Assembly (NCBI GenBank): GCA_025667525.1 | Contig: CM046878.1 | Location: 390,790,974-390,854,973 of the forward strand | Direction of reading: 5' to 3' | From: Glebionis coronaria | Lineage: Eukaryota > Streptophyta > Magnoliopsida > Asterales > Asteraceae | DNA length: 64,000 nucleotides | Shown: positions 11,641 through 23,769 of the stretch, piece after piece | How the letters are laid out: each line of letters opens with the position of its first letter | How positions within the stretch are numbered: position 1 is the stretch's first letter | Made by a program: the position numbers and the translations under genes | Notes under the pieces: model-generated | The model's input: only the letters and a program-made list of their open reading frames with translations | Told to the model about the DNA's origin: nothing | Databases searched by the model: none

Positions 11641-12240
11641 GCTAAATTACCTCCTCCTTCAACCGTGAAGGGCGTGATAAGTTTTCTTAGTCATGCGGGC
11701 TTCTATCGTCGATTCATTCAAGATTTTTCTAAGATAGCTCGCCCGATCACCCACCTCTTGGAAAAATATACTCCTTTTATCTTTTCTAAAGAGTATATCG
11801 AATCTTTCAATCTTCTTAAGGATAAATTAACTAAGGAACCGGTCTTAGTTACCCCTAATTGGGAGTAACCTTTTGAATTGATGTGCGATGCTAGCGATTT
11901 TGCTATTAGAGCGGTTTTGGGACAAAGAATTAACAAACATTTCCAACCAATCCATTACGCTAGCAAGACAATGACGGGGGTTCAATTGCATTATACTACA
12001 ACCGAAAAAGAGCTTTTAGCCGTTGTATATGCTTTTGAGAAATTCCGCCCCTATCTTGTCCTTTCCACCACTATTGTTTACATCGATCATTCCGCGTTGA
12101 AGTACTTGTTAACAAAACAAGATTCTAAACCAAGACTTCTTTGTTGGGTTTTACTCCTTCAAGAATTCAAAATTGAAATTCGTGATAAAAAGGGAGCGGA
12201 AAACCTAGCCGCGGATCATCTTAGTAGACTCGAGGATCCT
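11641..12240 (+). pseudogene. Element B RT thumb/connection and RNase H
   Basis: The RT connection reads HAGFYRRFIQDFSKIARP. An in-frame stop at 11866-11868 is followed by RNase [10 protein letters not shown] (11881 onward) carries the first catalytic Asp, [17 protein letters not shown] the catalytic Glu, and DHSALKYLL the next Asp. RNase H removes the RNA template after first-strand synthesis. It ends at about DHLSRLEDP, which marks the linker to integrase. Confidence 0.82.
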
Positions 12241-13614
12241 TATCAAGGGGAACTTCCAAATCCAGAGATTAATGAATCTTTTACCCTTGAAACCTTGATG
12301 TCTATTAACTCTAAACTTGACGAGACCCCGTGGTTTACGGACATTGCAAACTACTTGGCGGGTGGCATTCTCATTGAAGGGTTATCGTCCCAACAAAAGA
12401 AGAAATTCTTTAAGGATGTGAAAACTTACTATTGGGACGACCCTTATCTCTTCAAACAATGTGTTGACTTGATCTTTTGTCGGTGTGTTGATGGGCCCAC
12501 AACTTTACAAATCTTGGGAGCTTGCCATAAAGGACCAACCGGTGGTCACTTTGGTCCTAACTACACCACGAAAAAAGTATTTGACTCTAGATTCTATTGG
12601 CCCACCATTTATCGTGATGCACACAAATTGGTTAAGCATTGTGATGCTTGCCAACGATAAGGCAAGATCACACATAAAGATGAGATGCCTCAAAATTTCA
12701 TACAAGAATGTGAAATCTTTGACGTATGGGGCATCGACTTTATGGGGCCATTCCCATCTTCTAAAGGGAACAAGTACATCCTAGTAGCCGTTGACTACGT
12801 ATCCAAATGGGTTGAAGCAAAAGCCTTACCCACTAACGATGCGAGGGTAGTCGTGAACTTTTTGAAACAATTATTCGCTAGATTTGGTGTGCCTCGTGCT
12901 ATAATTAGTAATCGCGGGACTCATTTTTGAAATGATCAATTTGCACGAGTCATGGCTAAGTATGGTGTCAATCACCGACTTTACACCGCGTATCATCCAC
13001 AAACTAATGGCCAAGCCTAGGTGTCAAACCGTGGACTTAAGCGAATCTTAGAGCGAACAGTGGGAGAGCATCGTGCCTCATGGGCCGATAAACTTGATGA
13101 TGCTTTGGGGGCTTTCCGTACCGCTTATAAGACACCTATAGGGTGTACTCCTTATCGCCTCGTGTACGGAAAGGCGTGCCACCTCCCCATTGAGTTGGAG
13201 CATAAGGCTTATTGGGCATTGAAATGGGCTAATTTTGATATCAATAAAGCCGGTGATCTTAGGAAAATACAACTCAATGAACTCAATGAATTAAGGTATG
13301 AGGCTTATGAGAACTCTTTGATCTATAAGGAAAAAACCAAGCTCATTCATGATTCAAAGATTAAGAACCGAGAGTTCCAAGTTGGAGATCAAGTTTTACT
13401 CTTTAACTCTCGGTTGACAATCTTTTCGGGAAAGCTTAAATCTCGTTGGTCCGGCCCATTCACCGTTGCTAAAATTTACCCATATGGTACTCTTGAGCTA
13501 GCTCAACCAAATGGGCCTAATTTCAAGGTGAATAGCCAACGAGTTAAGTTGTACTTTGGAGAGGACATCTCTCATGAGATGATTCCATCCCTCTCCACTT
13601 TTCCTTTGACTTAA
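12241..13614 (+). pseudogene. Element B integrase
   Basis: The zinc-binding N-terminal domain is visible as HKGPTGGHF followed by HCDACQR, ending at a stop (12658-12660). The catalytic core starts GIDFMGPFP and runs to YHPQTNGQA, with stops at 12928-12930 and 13018-13020 near the second and third acidic positions. The C-terminal part (VGDQVLLFNSRL, then KLKSRWSGPFTV) is the GPF/Y-type tail. There is no chromodomain, as expected for Athila. Integrase joins the DNA copy to the host chromosome. The frame ends with a natural stop at 13612-13614. Confidence 0.85.
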
Positions 13615-14900
13615 TTCAGGGTCGAGTCAGGCTCGTGACTCGGTAAACAAAAACAAGCGCTTCTCGGGAGGCAACCCGATGATCTATCCTTCCTTTTCTG
13701 TTATTCATAATAAGTGTAGGGGGAGCCTAGTAGGTGTTTGTTGCTTTGTTTCTTATGATGTGCAGGGATTCGCGCTTTCAAAGACACACTCTTGATGACT
13801 TTTGACGACCCGTGATCCCGTGTACCCGTCTTTCCGGTTCTATCCTAAACATTTGTGATTCAATATTTCATATCTTATATGTTAACATTGAAATCACTTT
13901 AGTTGTCTCTTCCTTAGCAAGATTTAAACAACATGCACAATGTCCTAAGTGTAGGGGAGTTTACTCCCACATGCTTAAACATTGAGGGCAATGTTTATAT
14001 CAAGTGTAGGGGGACTTCTATCGAACTTAAGTGGGCTTTTCCATGAATTTGACCTCATTTTAACCGGAAATTGATTTTTCGGCATTTTTCAAAATTTTTG
14101 ATCTATTTTGGCCTAGTAGTATTTTTATTTATTTTCTTTTATCTCTTTCCTTTTGTCATCACCATCGTATGTATATATTCCATTTCTAGAATAAAGTCAA
14201 TAAGGAAAAACAATGAATAAATAAAGTGGTTTTAGCGAGTTTAGATGTCGTTGATATATTAGGCCCGTCGTGAATATTTTGACTCAACCCGAGTTTACTT
14301 ATCCAAGTTTACTCTAGCTAGTATCCTTAACCATGTAGACCTTAATTGGTTTATTAGGCTAAGTATCCACGAGTCTCATTACTTGAGACTTTAAATTGTA
14401 GAGAACGAGAGATGATAGAGTCAATTATAAGTTTGGTATTCTTTCATGAACTTATGTGAGTTAATTATGAGCTTTTTCTCCCATCACTTGTAAATAAATA
14501 AATGCAATAAGTAAGGTCGTACGATTTGAAAAATTACTTAACTTCTAGCCCAAGATCGTTTAAAAGTTGCTCGGGATTAATTAGAGTTCTTAGCCAAGGC
14601 ATAACTTATGAAACAGGACGCGAAGATTGGCGAATCCAAAAAGGCCCTAACAAGGCATGAGGGCTCCATTTTGTTGCTAAAGATCCAAGATGATGTGAAG
14701 AATCATTATTCCAAAATCAATATGAAGGATCAAGACACACGACGAAAAGCCATTTACTCCCTTAAAGATCATGGAGATGTCTATCCGAAAAGACCCTAAC
14801 AAGGTATGAGGATAAATAGATCCAAGTCCGAAAAGGAGGCGGATCGTTGTACATCAAAATCCCAAATTAAGATTGAAGAAAAATGAAGAAGTCGTGGTCC
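13615..14900 (+). other. Conserved non-coding 3' region of element B, first part
   Basis: No coding. It starts with a block containing caagcgcttctcgggaggc that is also present, reversed, in D (near 31790). It holds three tracts of the form aagtgtagggg near 13718, 13948 and 14000 that resemble the true polypurine tract at 21688. An open frame at 14608-14799 is also matched in D (30509-30718, opposite strand) but shows no domain. Confidence 0.7.
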
Positions 14901-15263
14901 CATCTTTATCAAATACAATAGACTCTAATGGTGGCTACCCTAATCTATCCATCTAATCTTTAATCCTGTTTTGAACATCTCTTTTTTGTAATAGTGATTC
15001 ATTTCTCCTCGATCTTGTTTCCTCGCGTTAGTGAGGCTTAGACCTCTGTGGACTGATTGGTCATTATTACTTTCATAGTGTTTGAACAGTTGTAGAGATT
15101 TCGTTTTTAGGGTTCCATTATTTAGGTTTTTTTAATATTTTATTGTTGGTCTCCATAATGGCAGCAGGTTGTTCTATTGTGATTGGCTAGTAGTTAGAAG
15201 CCCTTTTTAGGGTTTCTTTTTGTCTTCGTGTTTTTCATTTTGTATTATTTTGATTTTGGAGAG

Positions 15264-17114
15264 ATGGAAACGGCTGATTCTTCTAACACCCAGGTAGGGA
15301 ACTCGAGTGGAGGGTTGAAGAATAGTTTTGTTGGCAAATTACGCAATGTTGATGGAAAAATTCTGGGGAAAATGGCAAACTATGAGGATGGTAACAAGAA
15401 ATGTTGGTAATGTGGAACCGAGTAAAACGGTGCATCAACCAATGGTTGATGCCAACGTTGATAAGGTTCAGGAACCACAAACGACATCTCCTAGAACTAC
15501 GGTTCATCAATTGAGGGCAGACGTAAAGATTGATAATTCTCAGGAGTCGTTAATGGCTGATCCCAAAGTTGATACAATTCAGGAACCACAAACGACATCT
15601 CCTAGCATTACGGTGCATCAATCGAGGGCGGATGCAAAGATTGATAATTCTCAAGAGACGTTGATTGATGTGGTTGAGCCCAGTTCCATGCACACTATGG
15701 AGGCGACTAAACTGAGTGATGTGTCGAACATACCTGAGGTTGTGGAGGCATTAGGTTGGGAAGACTCAAACGTTCAGGCTGTACAAGGGATGGGGCAGAG
15801 ATCTTTTGCTGAAGCTGTGGTTAAGGAAGTTGTTAGCCCTAAGATTCAATTTAGGAAAATGTTCACTTCTGAGAGGGTGGAGAATACCGACTTTGTTCTG
15901 CCTATGGAGAATGTCAAGGTGGTTCATAGCAGATTTGCCAATTCCTTGGTGGGTTTTTTTGTGGGCAAAACTGTTGCATTTCCCCTAGTCAAAAACTATG
16001 TGTCCAATGCGTGGGCTTAATATGGTTTGCAGAAAGTGGCACGAGATGAGGAGGGGGTATTTTTCTTCAAATTTACCAATGCATCAGGCTTGGAGCAGGT
16101 TTTGGAGAAAGGGCCATGGATGATACGCAATCAACCTCTCATTCTTACCAAGTGGTTACCAAACCTAGTGTTATCTAAAGATGCGGTCACGAGTATTACA
16201 ATATGGGTTAAAATCCATAGAGTTCCTACTGTAGCCTATACAGCTGATGGGTTAAGTCTCATTGGGTCGTAGTTGGGAACTCCTGTGATGTTGGAAGCGT
16301 TCACCAATGCTATGTGTAGTGAGGAATGGGGTCGTATGGGTTATGCTCGTGCTCTTTTAGAGGTTATGGCAGATAAACCTCTAAAAGAGGAGGTCGTCAT
16401 GGCTGTTCCTAGGATAGATGGAGAGGGACATACTATCATGACAATGCGAGTAGAATATGAATGTAGACCTCCTTTATGCCAAGAGTGTCATGTATTTGAA
16501 CACTCGGATGAAAATTTCCCGAAACGCCCCAAGGTGAGTGAGGAACAGCAGGAACCGGAGCAAGATGGCTTTACGGTGGTCACAAAAAGAAGAAAAAAGT
16601 GAAGGCTGTGGAGAATGGTGGGAGGCAGTATGAGGGTGTAAAGTTCAATAGGACTAAGACGACTCTTCTATGGGGTAATAAAAATAAGCATTCTGTTAAT
16701 GAAAAGGGAGAGTCGTCTAATAGCCGTGGTGTTGGTACAGCCAAGGGAGTGGGTGTAACGGGGACACAACAAACTCGAACCAAGGGTGCTACGGTGAAGG
16801 TAAATGATAGGGAAAAGGGGCCTGCTACTGCTAATGGTATTAGCGACCCAAAGGTTGTTCGGAAGGAGGTTCGTAAGGAGGCTCAATCTGGTCATAAGAA
16901 TGGTGGCGTCTCAACAACTAATTCTTTTTCTGCTCTAGATGATGAGGAAACGGTTTGGGATGGCATGATTTTGAGTGATAAGACTGGAGTTATAAATGAG
17001 AGTGATAGTGAAGAGGTGGATGATGATATAGTGTTGGACTCAACTCGTGTTCAGCCTGTTGGTGGTTCTATTTTGGGGGCAAGCACTCCCGTTAACAATT
17101 TTTCTCATGATTAG
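15264..17114 (+). pseudogene. LINE ORF1 (DUF4283-like RNA-binding protein)
   Basis: Starts at ATG 15264. The order is: a polar N-terminal region with two similar repeats (QEPQTTSP at about 15473 and 15584), then a DUF4283-like domain (about 15900-16350; KVVHSRFANSLVGFF, EKGPWMIRNQPLIL). After that comes a CCHC-type knuckle (PPLCQECHVFEHSDENF) in which the last Cys is replaced by Phe, then a basic, low-complexity tail ending at 17114. Plant L1 ORF1 proteins bind the LINE RNA. Breaks: a frameshift near 15395, stops at 16018-16020 and 16270-16272, and a frameshift near 16600. ORF2 begins inside its last codons. Confidence 0.8.
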
Positions 17115-20100
17115 TGTGGCCTCATGGAACATCAGGGGTCTGAACTTGTCCCTCAAACAACAGGAGCTTCGACATGTTATCAATGAAAATAATCTGTGTG
17201 TATGTGCTATTTTGGAATCCCATGTTGCTAGCTCTAATTTAGATGTGTTATGCACTAAAGTGTTTCGGCAGTGGAATTGGTCTTCTAATAGTTCATCTTG
17301 TCGTAAAGGAACTAGGATCATTTTGGGGTGGAATAAGGACATTGTGGACATCAATGTGATCTTCCATGATGACCAGGTGATGCATACCCATATATGGATC
17401 AAAGCTGCAAAAAAGGAAGTTTTTTGTTCTTTTGTCTATGCTCATAACCGGTACATTCAAAGGCGTCAGTTATGGGAAAACTTGGGTATGCACAATGTTT
17501 TTATCCGTAATCGGCCGTGGTGTATGTTAGGAGACTTTAATGAAGCTCTAAATCTAGATGATGTGTCGTCTGGTACGTCTAGAGTGGACATTGCGATGCG
17601 GGAGTTTAAGGAATGTGTGGAAGACATTGAGATGATGGATGTTGCTAGATCGGGCTCAAATATACGTGGAATCAAAAGCCTAAGAGTGATACGGGCCTCC
17701 TTAAAAAATTAGATCGTGTTATGGCTAATTTGGAATTTTCCTCGGAGTTTGTTGGCACATACACGATTTTCCAAACCTATCGGATTTCGGACCACTCACC
17801 AGCTGTTTTGAGGTTGCCCATTCTGAATTCACAGATGGTAAAACCTTTTAAATTTGCAAATGTGGTTGCTACATTTCCTAACTTTAAAGATGTGGTGACG
17901 AATGGTTGAAATGAACATGTGAGTGGTTTTCATATGTATAGGGTTGTCAAAAAGTTGAGAGGGTTAAAGAAACCTTTGCGACAACTCCTATATAGTAAAG
18001 GGAATTTGCATGTGAATGTGACGAGAGTTAGGGCTGAACTTGACCAGGTACAAATTAGCCTTGACGCTGATCCTAATTCTGGTATTTTACGTGAGGAGGA
18101 GGCAGTTTATGTTAAGGCATATACGGATGCTCTTATTGAGGAGGAGAGATTTCTTAAGCAAAAATGTAAAACTGAATGGCTTCATGAGGGGGAATCAAAC
18201 TCAGCGTTTTTTCATAAAACTGTCAAAGGGAGGGCATGTCGGAATAGGATTGATACAGTTACCAATATGGATGGTAACTTGGTCACTAATCAAGGTGTAC
18301 CAGCTGCTTTTGTTGCTCACTATGAGTCATTTTGGGTCAGCCGGGTAATGTCATTCAATTAATTTCTGACGACCTTTTTGACCGGAAGTTGTTGCTTGAG
18401 GTGGCGCTTGATATGATTCGAGTGGTCACTGCCCAGGAAGTGAAGGAGGCTATATTCTCAATGAGGAATGACAAGGCTCCAGGCCCAGATGGATATTCAG
18501 CGTATTTTTTCAAAGAGGCGTGGGATATTGTGGCGGATGATGTGACTCTTGCGGTCTAAGAGTTCTTGGTGAATGGTAAACTGCATAAAGAACTCAATCA
18601 CACTATCATAGCTCTTATTCCCAAGGTGACTGATCCTAATCGTATCAATGACTATCGGCCTATATCCTGTTGTAATGTGATTTTTAAATGCATTAGTAAG
18701 ATCATTGCTAATCAGTTCAAAGATAAGTTCAAGTTGCTTGTTAGCCCGAATCAATCGGCTTTTGTTCCGGGAAGGCGAATTTTTGATAATATTCTCCTTA
18801 CGCAAGAACTTATGCATAACTATCATTTGGATCGTAGTTCTCCCCGGTGCGCTGTTAAGATAGATATTCAAAAGGCGTATGATAGAGTTGATTGGTCGTT
18901 CCTTAAGTTAATTCTTATTCAATTTGGGTTTCATCCTCGAATGGTGAGCTGGATTATGGAATGTGTGTCAACTACATCTTTTTCGTTATCGATTAATAGT
19001 TCTCTTCATAGATACTTTCAAGGAAAGCGTGGGTTGCGACAAGGTGATCCGTTATCACCTTTATGGAGGTGCTTACCCTAATGCTTAAACGTAAGGTTCG
19101 TGAGTTGGACCAGTTTGAGCTAGTTAACTTATGTTTTGCGGATGACCTGTTTATCTTTGCCCATGGTGATGCTAATTCTGCAAAGGTCATTATGGAGGCT
19201 CTAGATGAATTTAAGGATGTCTCTGGTTTGGTCCCAAGTCTTCCAAATAGTACGGTTTACTTCTGTAACGTACGTAACCATACTAAAGTATCTATTCTTC
19301 AAATCCTACCGTTTGAAGAGGGCCGTTTGCTAGTAAAGTATTTGGGGGTTCTGCTTATTTCTTCAAGGCTGTTATATAGGGACTTTTGGGAGCTTATCGA
19401 AAGAATTAGGAGCCGTATCTCTGATTGGAAAAATAAATTTCTTTCAATGGCAGGGCGGCTTCAGTTGGTTAGGTTTGTCCTTGGCTCAATGCATGTATAT
19501 TGGGCTTCAGTTTTTATTCTCCCGAGTCGCATTTTACTTGAAATTGAACAAATGATGCGTGGTTTCCTTTGGTGTCAAGGAGACATGCAGAAAGGTCGGG
19601 CTAAGGTTGCTTGGGAGGTTATCTGCCTTCCTAAGAGGGAGGGCGGGCTGGGGATTCGTCGGCTTTCTGTATTCAATAGGGCTCTTATGATTACACATAT
19701 TTGGAATATCCTTATTCGAAAAGAGTCGTTATGGGTGAAGTGGATTTCTGAATATAAGCTAAAGGGTCGTCATTTATTTGCGATTCCGAGTAGAGGCAAT
19801 ATGACGTGGGCATGCAGGAAGATCCTTCAAATGCGTACGCTGGTCAGTGAATTTGTGATGTATCGTATTGGTAATGGTGAGACTTTTTCTCTTTGGTTTG
19901 ACAAATGGGACGCTCATAGTCTGTTGGTGGAATCTGTTACGAGTCGAAACATTCACAGGGCCAGATATAATTTTTCTTCTAAGGTTAAGGATGCAATTGG
20001 TAAGGGTAACTGGTCATGGCCGGGTTCTCTTGTAACGAAGTATCCTTTGCTTTTGAATAGGGCTGTTCCTAATATTATCCCGGATCGTGAGTATTGTTTA

Positions 20101-20712
20101 GTGTGGCTGGATTATTTGGGGGAAGCAAAACCCTTTTCGGTGGCTAGGGTTTGGGAATGTATTCGGCCGCGGGATGTTGAAGTTAACTGGTGTGATGTGG
20201 TTTGGTTTCCAAATTGTGTTCCTCGCCATGCTTTCATTATGTGGTTGATTGCCAAGCGTCGATTAAAAACCCAAGATGCTCTCCGAGCTTGGGACTTGCA
20301 TGGAAGGGCTATGAGTTTCAAATGCTCGCTGTGTGATGGTCCGCCAGACTCACACGAGCACCTATTTTTTATGTGCCCTTTTTCGTTTCAGGTTTGGAAT
20401 GAAGTGAAGCGTTTGGCTGGGCTATCTAATATGGGCGCTTCTATTACTGATATTGTGGATCACATCATTCCTTTTTCGGCTCGGAGAACGGTTAGAGCTG
20501 TGATAGCTAAACTTGTAGTAGCGTCGTCTTGTTACTTCATTTGGCAAGAACGTAATATTCGATTGTTCCAAAACAACAAGTGGACGGTTGGGCAGGTTAT
20601 TGAATGTGTTAAGTCTTCGGTACGGCTTAAGCTTTTATCTTTCACTTTCAAGAAGTTTAGGGGTGCTTTGGAGTTCAAACGCCTTTGGGAGCTCCCGGAT
20701 AGTATTTTTTGA
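17107..20712 (+). pseudogene. LINE ORF2 (endonuclease, reverse transcriptase, zinc-binding end)
   Basis: ATG 17107 overlaps the end of ORF1 by 8 bases. The apurinic-type endonuclease follows at once (SWNIRGLN; PWCMLGDFNEAL near 17520); it nicks the target. Reverse transcriptase spans about 18400-19400 (NDYRPISCCNVIFK; GLRQGDPLSP; FADDLFIFA near 19135), priming on the nicked DNA. A zf-RVT-like domain follows, CSLCDGPPDSHEHLFFMC (about 20322-20375). Breaks: a frameshift near 17655, stops at 17907-17909 and 18557-18559, a shift near 18335, and near 19055 a small deletion within the motif after GDPLSP that removes several residues. The final 549-codon stretch is open. It cannot yield a working protein. 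Confidence 0.85.
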
Positions 20713-20957
20713 CCCTTATGTTAGTCTTTTTTAGGGCTGGAGGAGGGTTTGTTTGGTCTAAGTGGTCTTTTCCTATTGGTGTTATAGGTTATGTTATGTC
20801 TTGTTAATGTATTATGGCATGTCACATTCATTGACTTAGAGGTTCAAGCTTAGCTTGAGGTTAATGAGGCATTTCGGCCTCATTCCATTATACTTAACGG
20901 TTTTTTGGTGTAATATATTTTACCGGGGATGTTCATAATCCCTTTTACCCAAAAAAA
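20713..20957 (+). other. LINE 3' UTR and A tail
   Basis: Short non-coding tail ending ttttaccc then seven A. The tail recruits the reverse transcriptase in L1-type elements. Confidence 0.7.
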
Positions 20958-20970
20958 GAATTCGTGTTCC

Positions 20971-21697
20971 AAGTTTGAAGAATCTCTCAAAAACTTCAAG
21001 TGAAGATATTCCAGTTATGAAGAGAATACCATTATTTTAAGAACGTCTCTCAAGATTTGAAGTATGAAGTCAATGCCAAATATCGGTCCGAGAAAGGTCT
21101 CAAATCGTGAAATGAGTTATGCCAAGATATGAACTTTATGAGGTTTCGAGAAGCAGTTTTAAAAGATTTTGTCATTTAGCTAACTATGGATTAGATCATC
21201 CTACTTTATTTTCAGCCTTAATAAACTATCGAAATAAGTCAAAATGCATCCTCGTGATCATTCAAGACAAAAATAAAATATAAGAGATACACCGTAGGAA
21301 TAAGAGGGTCTAAGTGATTAATTAAACCACATGAGTAAGTGTTAGTTGTGCTAACTTGTAATAACAATGATCTTGTTTTTATGCTTGGTATGGGGAACGT
21401 GAAACTTGAGGGTGATTAATCTTCATGACACCAAAGCCCTAATTTAAGTCTTAGATTTCTTTTCGAGTTTCTTCCATCAAACAATTTCAAGTAAATAAAT
21501 AAAGTGGAAATTGTTTTATCTTTTGTTTACTTGATTAAAGTTTTTATCGTTTCATCGTTCTTTAGTTTTTTTATTATTGTAGTAGTAATAGTATATCTTA
21601 TAAAGGCCAATGTGGGTTGATTATGATGGAGAATGTAAATCTGCTTTGAAACTAATGCATTGCATGAGGTCATTGCAATGGTCAAATGTAGGGGATT
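20971..21697 (+). other. Conserved non-coding 3' region of element B, second part, with polypurine tract
   Basis: This resumes element B after the LINE. It matches D (about 29830-30400, reversed), including the stretch about seedling-type repeats gaagaatctctcaaa and catgaggtcattgcaatgg. The polypurine tract gtaggggatt (21688-21697) abuts the 3' LTR and primes second-strand synthesis. Confidence 0.75.
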
Positions 21698-23248
21698 TAA
21701 TAAGTGTGAAAACACTTATCCTTTTACCACTTAAAACAATTAAAAAAACGAGACCAAAACGTGTATTTAATGTCGTAAATGTCCGAATTATGTGTGGTTT
21801 GCGTTTTTGTTGTGATTTAGGACCAAAGGATGAAAAAGAAAGAAAACACGGGCTTTCACGGGCTTTTATCGAAGAAAAAGACAAAAGACGAAGTCAAAGG
21901 ATCAAAAGTGCAAAAAGAACGGAAGCCAAAGGCCTATTATGAAGATTTATCAAAGAAAAGACTAAAAACGGAAGTTAAACGAAGTCGAAGAACCAAGTCT
22001 AATAAAAGAAGAAAATTAGAAGACGAGTTCATTTTATCATTCGACAAATCCCTAGACAAAGTCGAGAAAGACGAGTTATTTAAAAAGACGAGAAGACAAG
22101 AGAAAGAAGGAAGCAACCACTCCACATCCCTTCCACTATAAATAGAACTTTAAGCCTTCATTTGTGGAGAGTAGTTTATTTTTAGTTTTTGGAAGGTAAT
22201 TAGGAATAGGTGTTTTACTTTCTTTCTCTAGTTTTTCTTTCATTTTTCTTAAGCTTTTGAATCTTTAATCTTGTATTTGGATCTTCAATCTTTATTTTTA
22301 ATTTCAAGCTTTTTAAATAATTCTCATTCTTCCTTTCTTGTTTTTAAAATCTATTGTTTGGTTTGATTAATCATGTAGCTTATTTGATCTTGGTGCTTAT
22401 TTTGAGTTTGGCTTATTTTTTAATTAAGTGGATTTGATAGTTTAATATTTTTAAAAGTTGATTTTAAATATTTTGCTTATTTGGTGTTTTTATAGTTTTT
22501 ATTAGTGTTGAGTTTGGCTTATTTTAGAAATTATTTTAGCTTATTTCTTAGATTAATTTTGCTTATTTTGGCTTATTTTTATTCCCTTTTTTTAGATCTT
22601 GCGGAGTCTAGATATAGCCAACTTTCGTAAGAGGGTTTAGGCTATTTTAACGAAAGTCATTTTTTTTGTTTTCTCCGAAAGTCATTTTTTACAGAAATTC
22701 CGAAACTCATTATTGATCCGAAACTGGCATTGAAAATTTTCCTCCGAAACACATTTGCTCCGAAACTCAAAAGTTACGAATTTTTTTTTTTTAGTTTTTT
22801 AGTTTATTATCTTCCGAAAGTTGATATCACAAAAAGCTCTGAAAACCATTCCTTCCGAAACCATTTTCTTCCGAAACCTTTTTCTTCCGAAACCTATTCT
22901 TCCGAAACCATTTTATTCCGAAACCATTTCTTCCGAAACCTATTCTTCCGAAACCCTTTTTCTTCCGAAACCTTTTTTTTCTTCCGAAACCCTAGTTTTT
23001 CTCCGAGAGTCATTTATCCGAGTGTCATTCCATTGGCTATCCGTATCTCAATTTATTCAGAGAATCAAGGTTAGTTATCGCTCTTTTATTTTTATATTTA
23101 TGTTTAATAATTTTAGCGTTTATCTTACAAGTAGAAATAAAGCTCCCCCTTTTAGTTACCAAAGACGATAAGTCCACCATAAACCGTGATCAATTCGAAT
23201 CGAATCGAGTACGAACAACACACACGAACATGAAAAATCTATCTATTA
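21698..23248 (+). repeat. 3' LTR of element B
   Basis: Matches 6183-7787 from taataagtgtg to atctatta. The TATA box is at 22137-22144 and the TTCCGAAACC array at about 22670-23010, with fewer units than in the 5' LTR. It is followed directly by the TSD gatct (23249-23253). Confidence 0.9.
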
Positions 23249-23253
23249 GATCT

Positions 23254-23458
23254 TTATGATTTTATGATCCCTTGGGCAGAAATCATTAGGGAAAATGCAA
23301 TGTGTTTAGATGGTGATCCCAACCAAGTGCCTGCTTGCCTTGCACATATGTTGTTTTGTGTTGCAACCTCCACTCCATACAACCTTGCATTTTTCATGGC
23401 TAAAAGAATTAGATATGTTCTTAGCGGATCTCGCTCTAGCCTTCCTTTCGCTATGCTT
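23254..23458 (+). pseudogene. Element A ORF1, second part (between B and C)
   Basis: 205 bases that continue the frame cut at 6182. They carry the family's central motif, VPACLAHMLFCVATSTPYNL followed by a conserved AFFMAKRI. No stops. Ends at tgctt (23454-23458), the TSD of element C. The 566 + 205 bases make exactly 257 codons, so the reading frame crosses B's insertion point without loss. Confidence 0.75.
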
Positions 23459-23769
23459 TGTAGAATATTGGTAATCTATGATTTCTCAAGAGGGTTGATG
23501 TTTCTAGAGAGAGAAACTAGAGAGAGAAAGAGAGAGAAAATGTAATATTATTATCATGAAAGTAAAACAACCAACACCCTCTCCATCAAAGGAGAGGGCT
23601 TTTATACCCAAGCCTTGGTGGGCTTGGGCCTTCCAACCCATGGACATTTCCACGGGCTAGGTGTTTAAACAATATAAAGTAAATAACTAACTATGAGCCT
23701 ACAACGTTTAATAATATTGTTGGAGTGACCGATACTTCTAATATACGTTAAAAAATGTATTTCCAACAA
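23459..23769 (-). repeat. 3' LTR of element C
   Basis: Ends TG...CA (tgtagaat ... tttccaaca on the + strand). A TATAAAAG box on the - strand lies at 23599-23606. Differs from the other LTR at only a few positions. The polypurine tract (taggggga on the - strand, about 23770-23780) is directly next to it. Confidence 0.92.

Larger units (their letters stand above)
14901..20957 (+). mobile_element. L1-type LINE inserted in element B
   Basis: It is flanked by a 13-base TSD, gaagtcgtggtcc (14888-14900) and gaattcgtgttcc (20958-20970), with two mismatches. It ends in a short A run (20951-20957). The pre-insertion sequence is confirmed by D, which has the uninterrupted stretch reversed at about 30405-30450. 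Two ORFs: an ORF1 with a DUF4283-like domain, and an ORF2 with endonuclease, reverse transcriptase and a terminal zinc-binding domain. At 6.06 kb it looks near full length. It carries several frameshifts and stops. Confidence 0.92.
6183..23248 (+). mobile_element. Element B, Athila-type Ty3/gypsy retrotransposon
   Basis: Direct LTRs at 6183-7787 and 21698-23248 are flanked by gatct (6178-6182 and 23249-23253). The primer site tggcgccgctgccgg follows the first LTR and the tract gtaggggatt precedes the second. Gag and then pol run in the gypsy order protease, reverse transcriptase, RNase H, integrase, with no chromodomain, as in the Athila/Tat branch. A long non-coding stretch follows pol and holds a 6.06-kb LINE insert. 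All coding parts have stops or frameshifts. Without the LINE the element is about 11.0 kb. Confidence 0.93.
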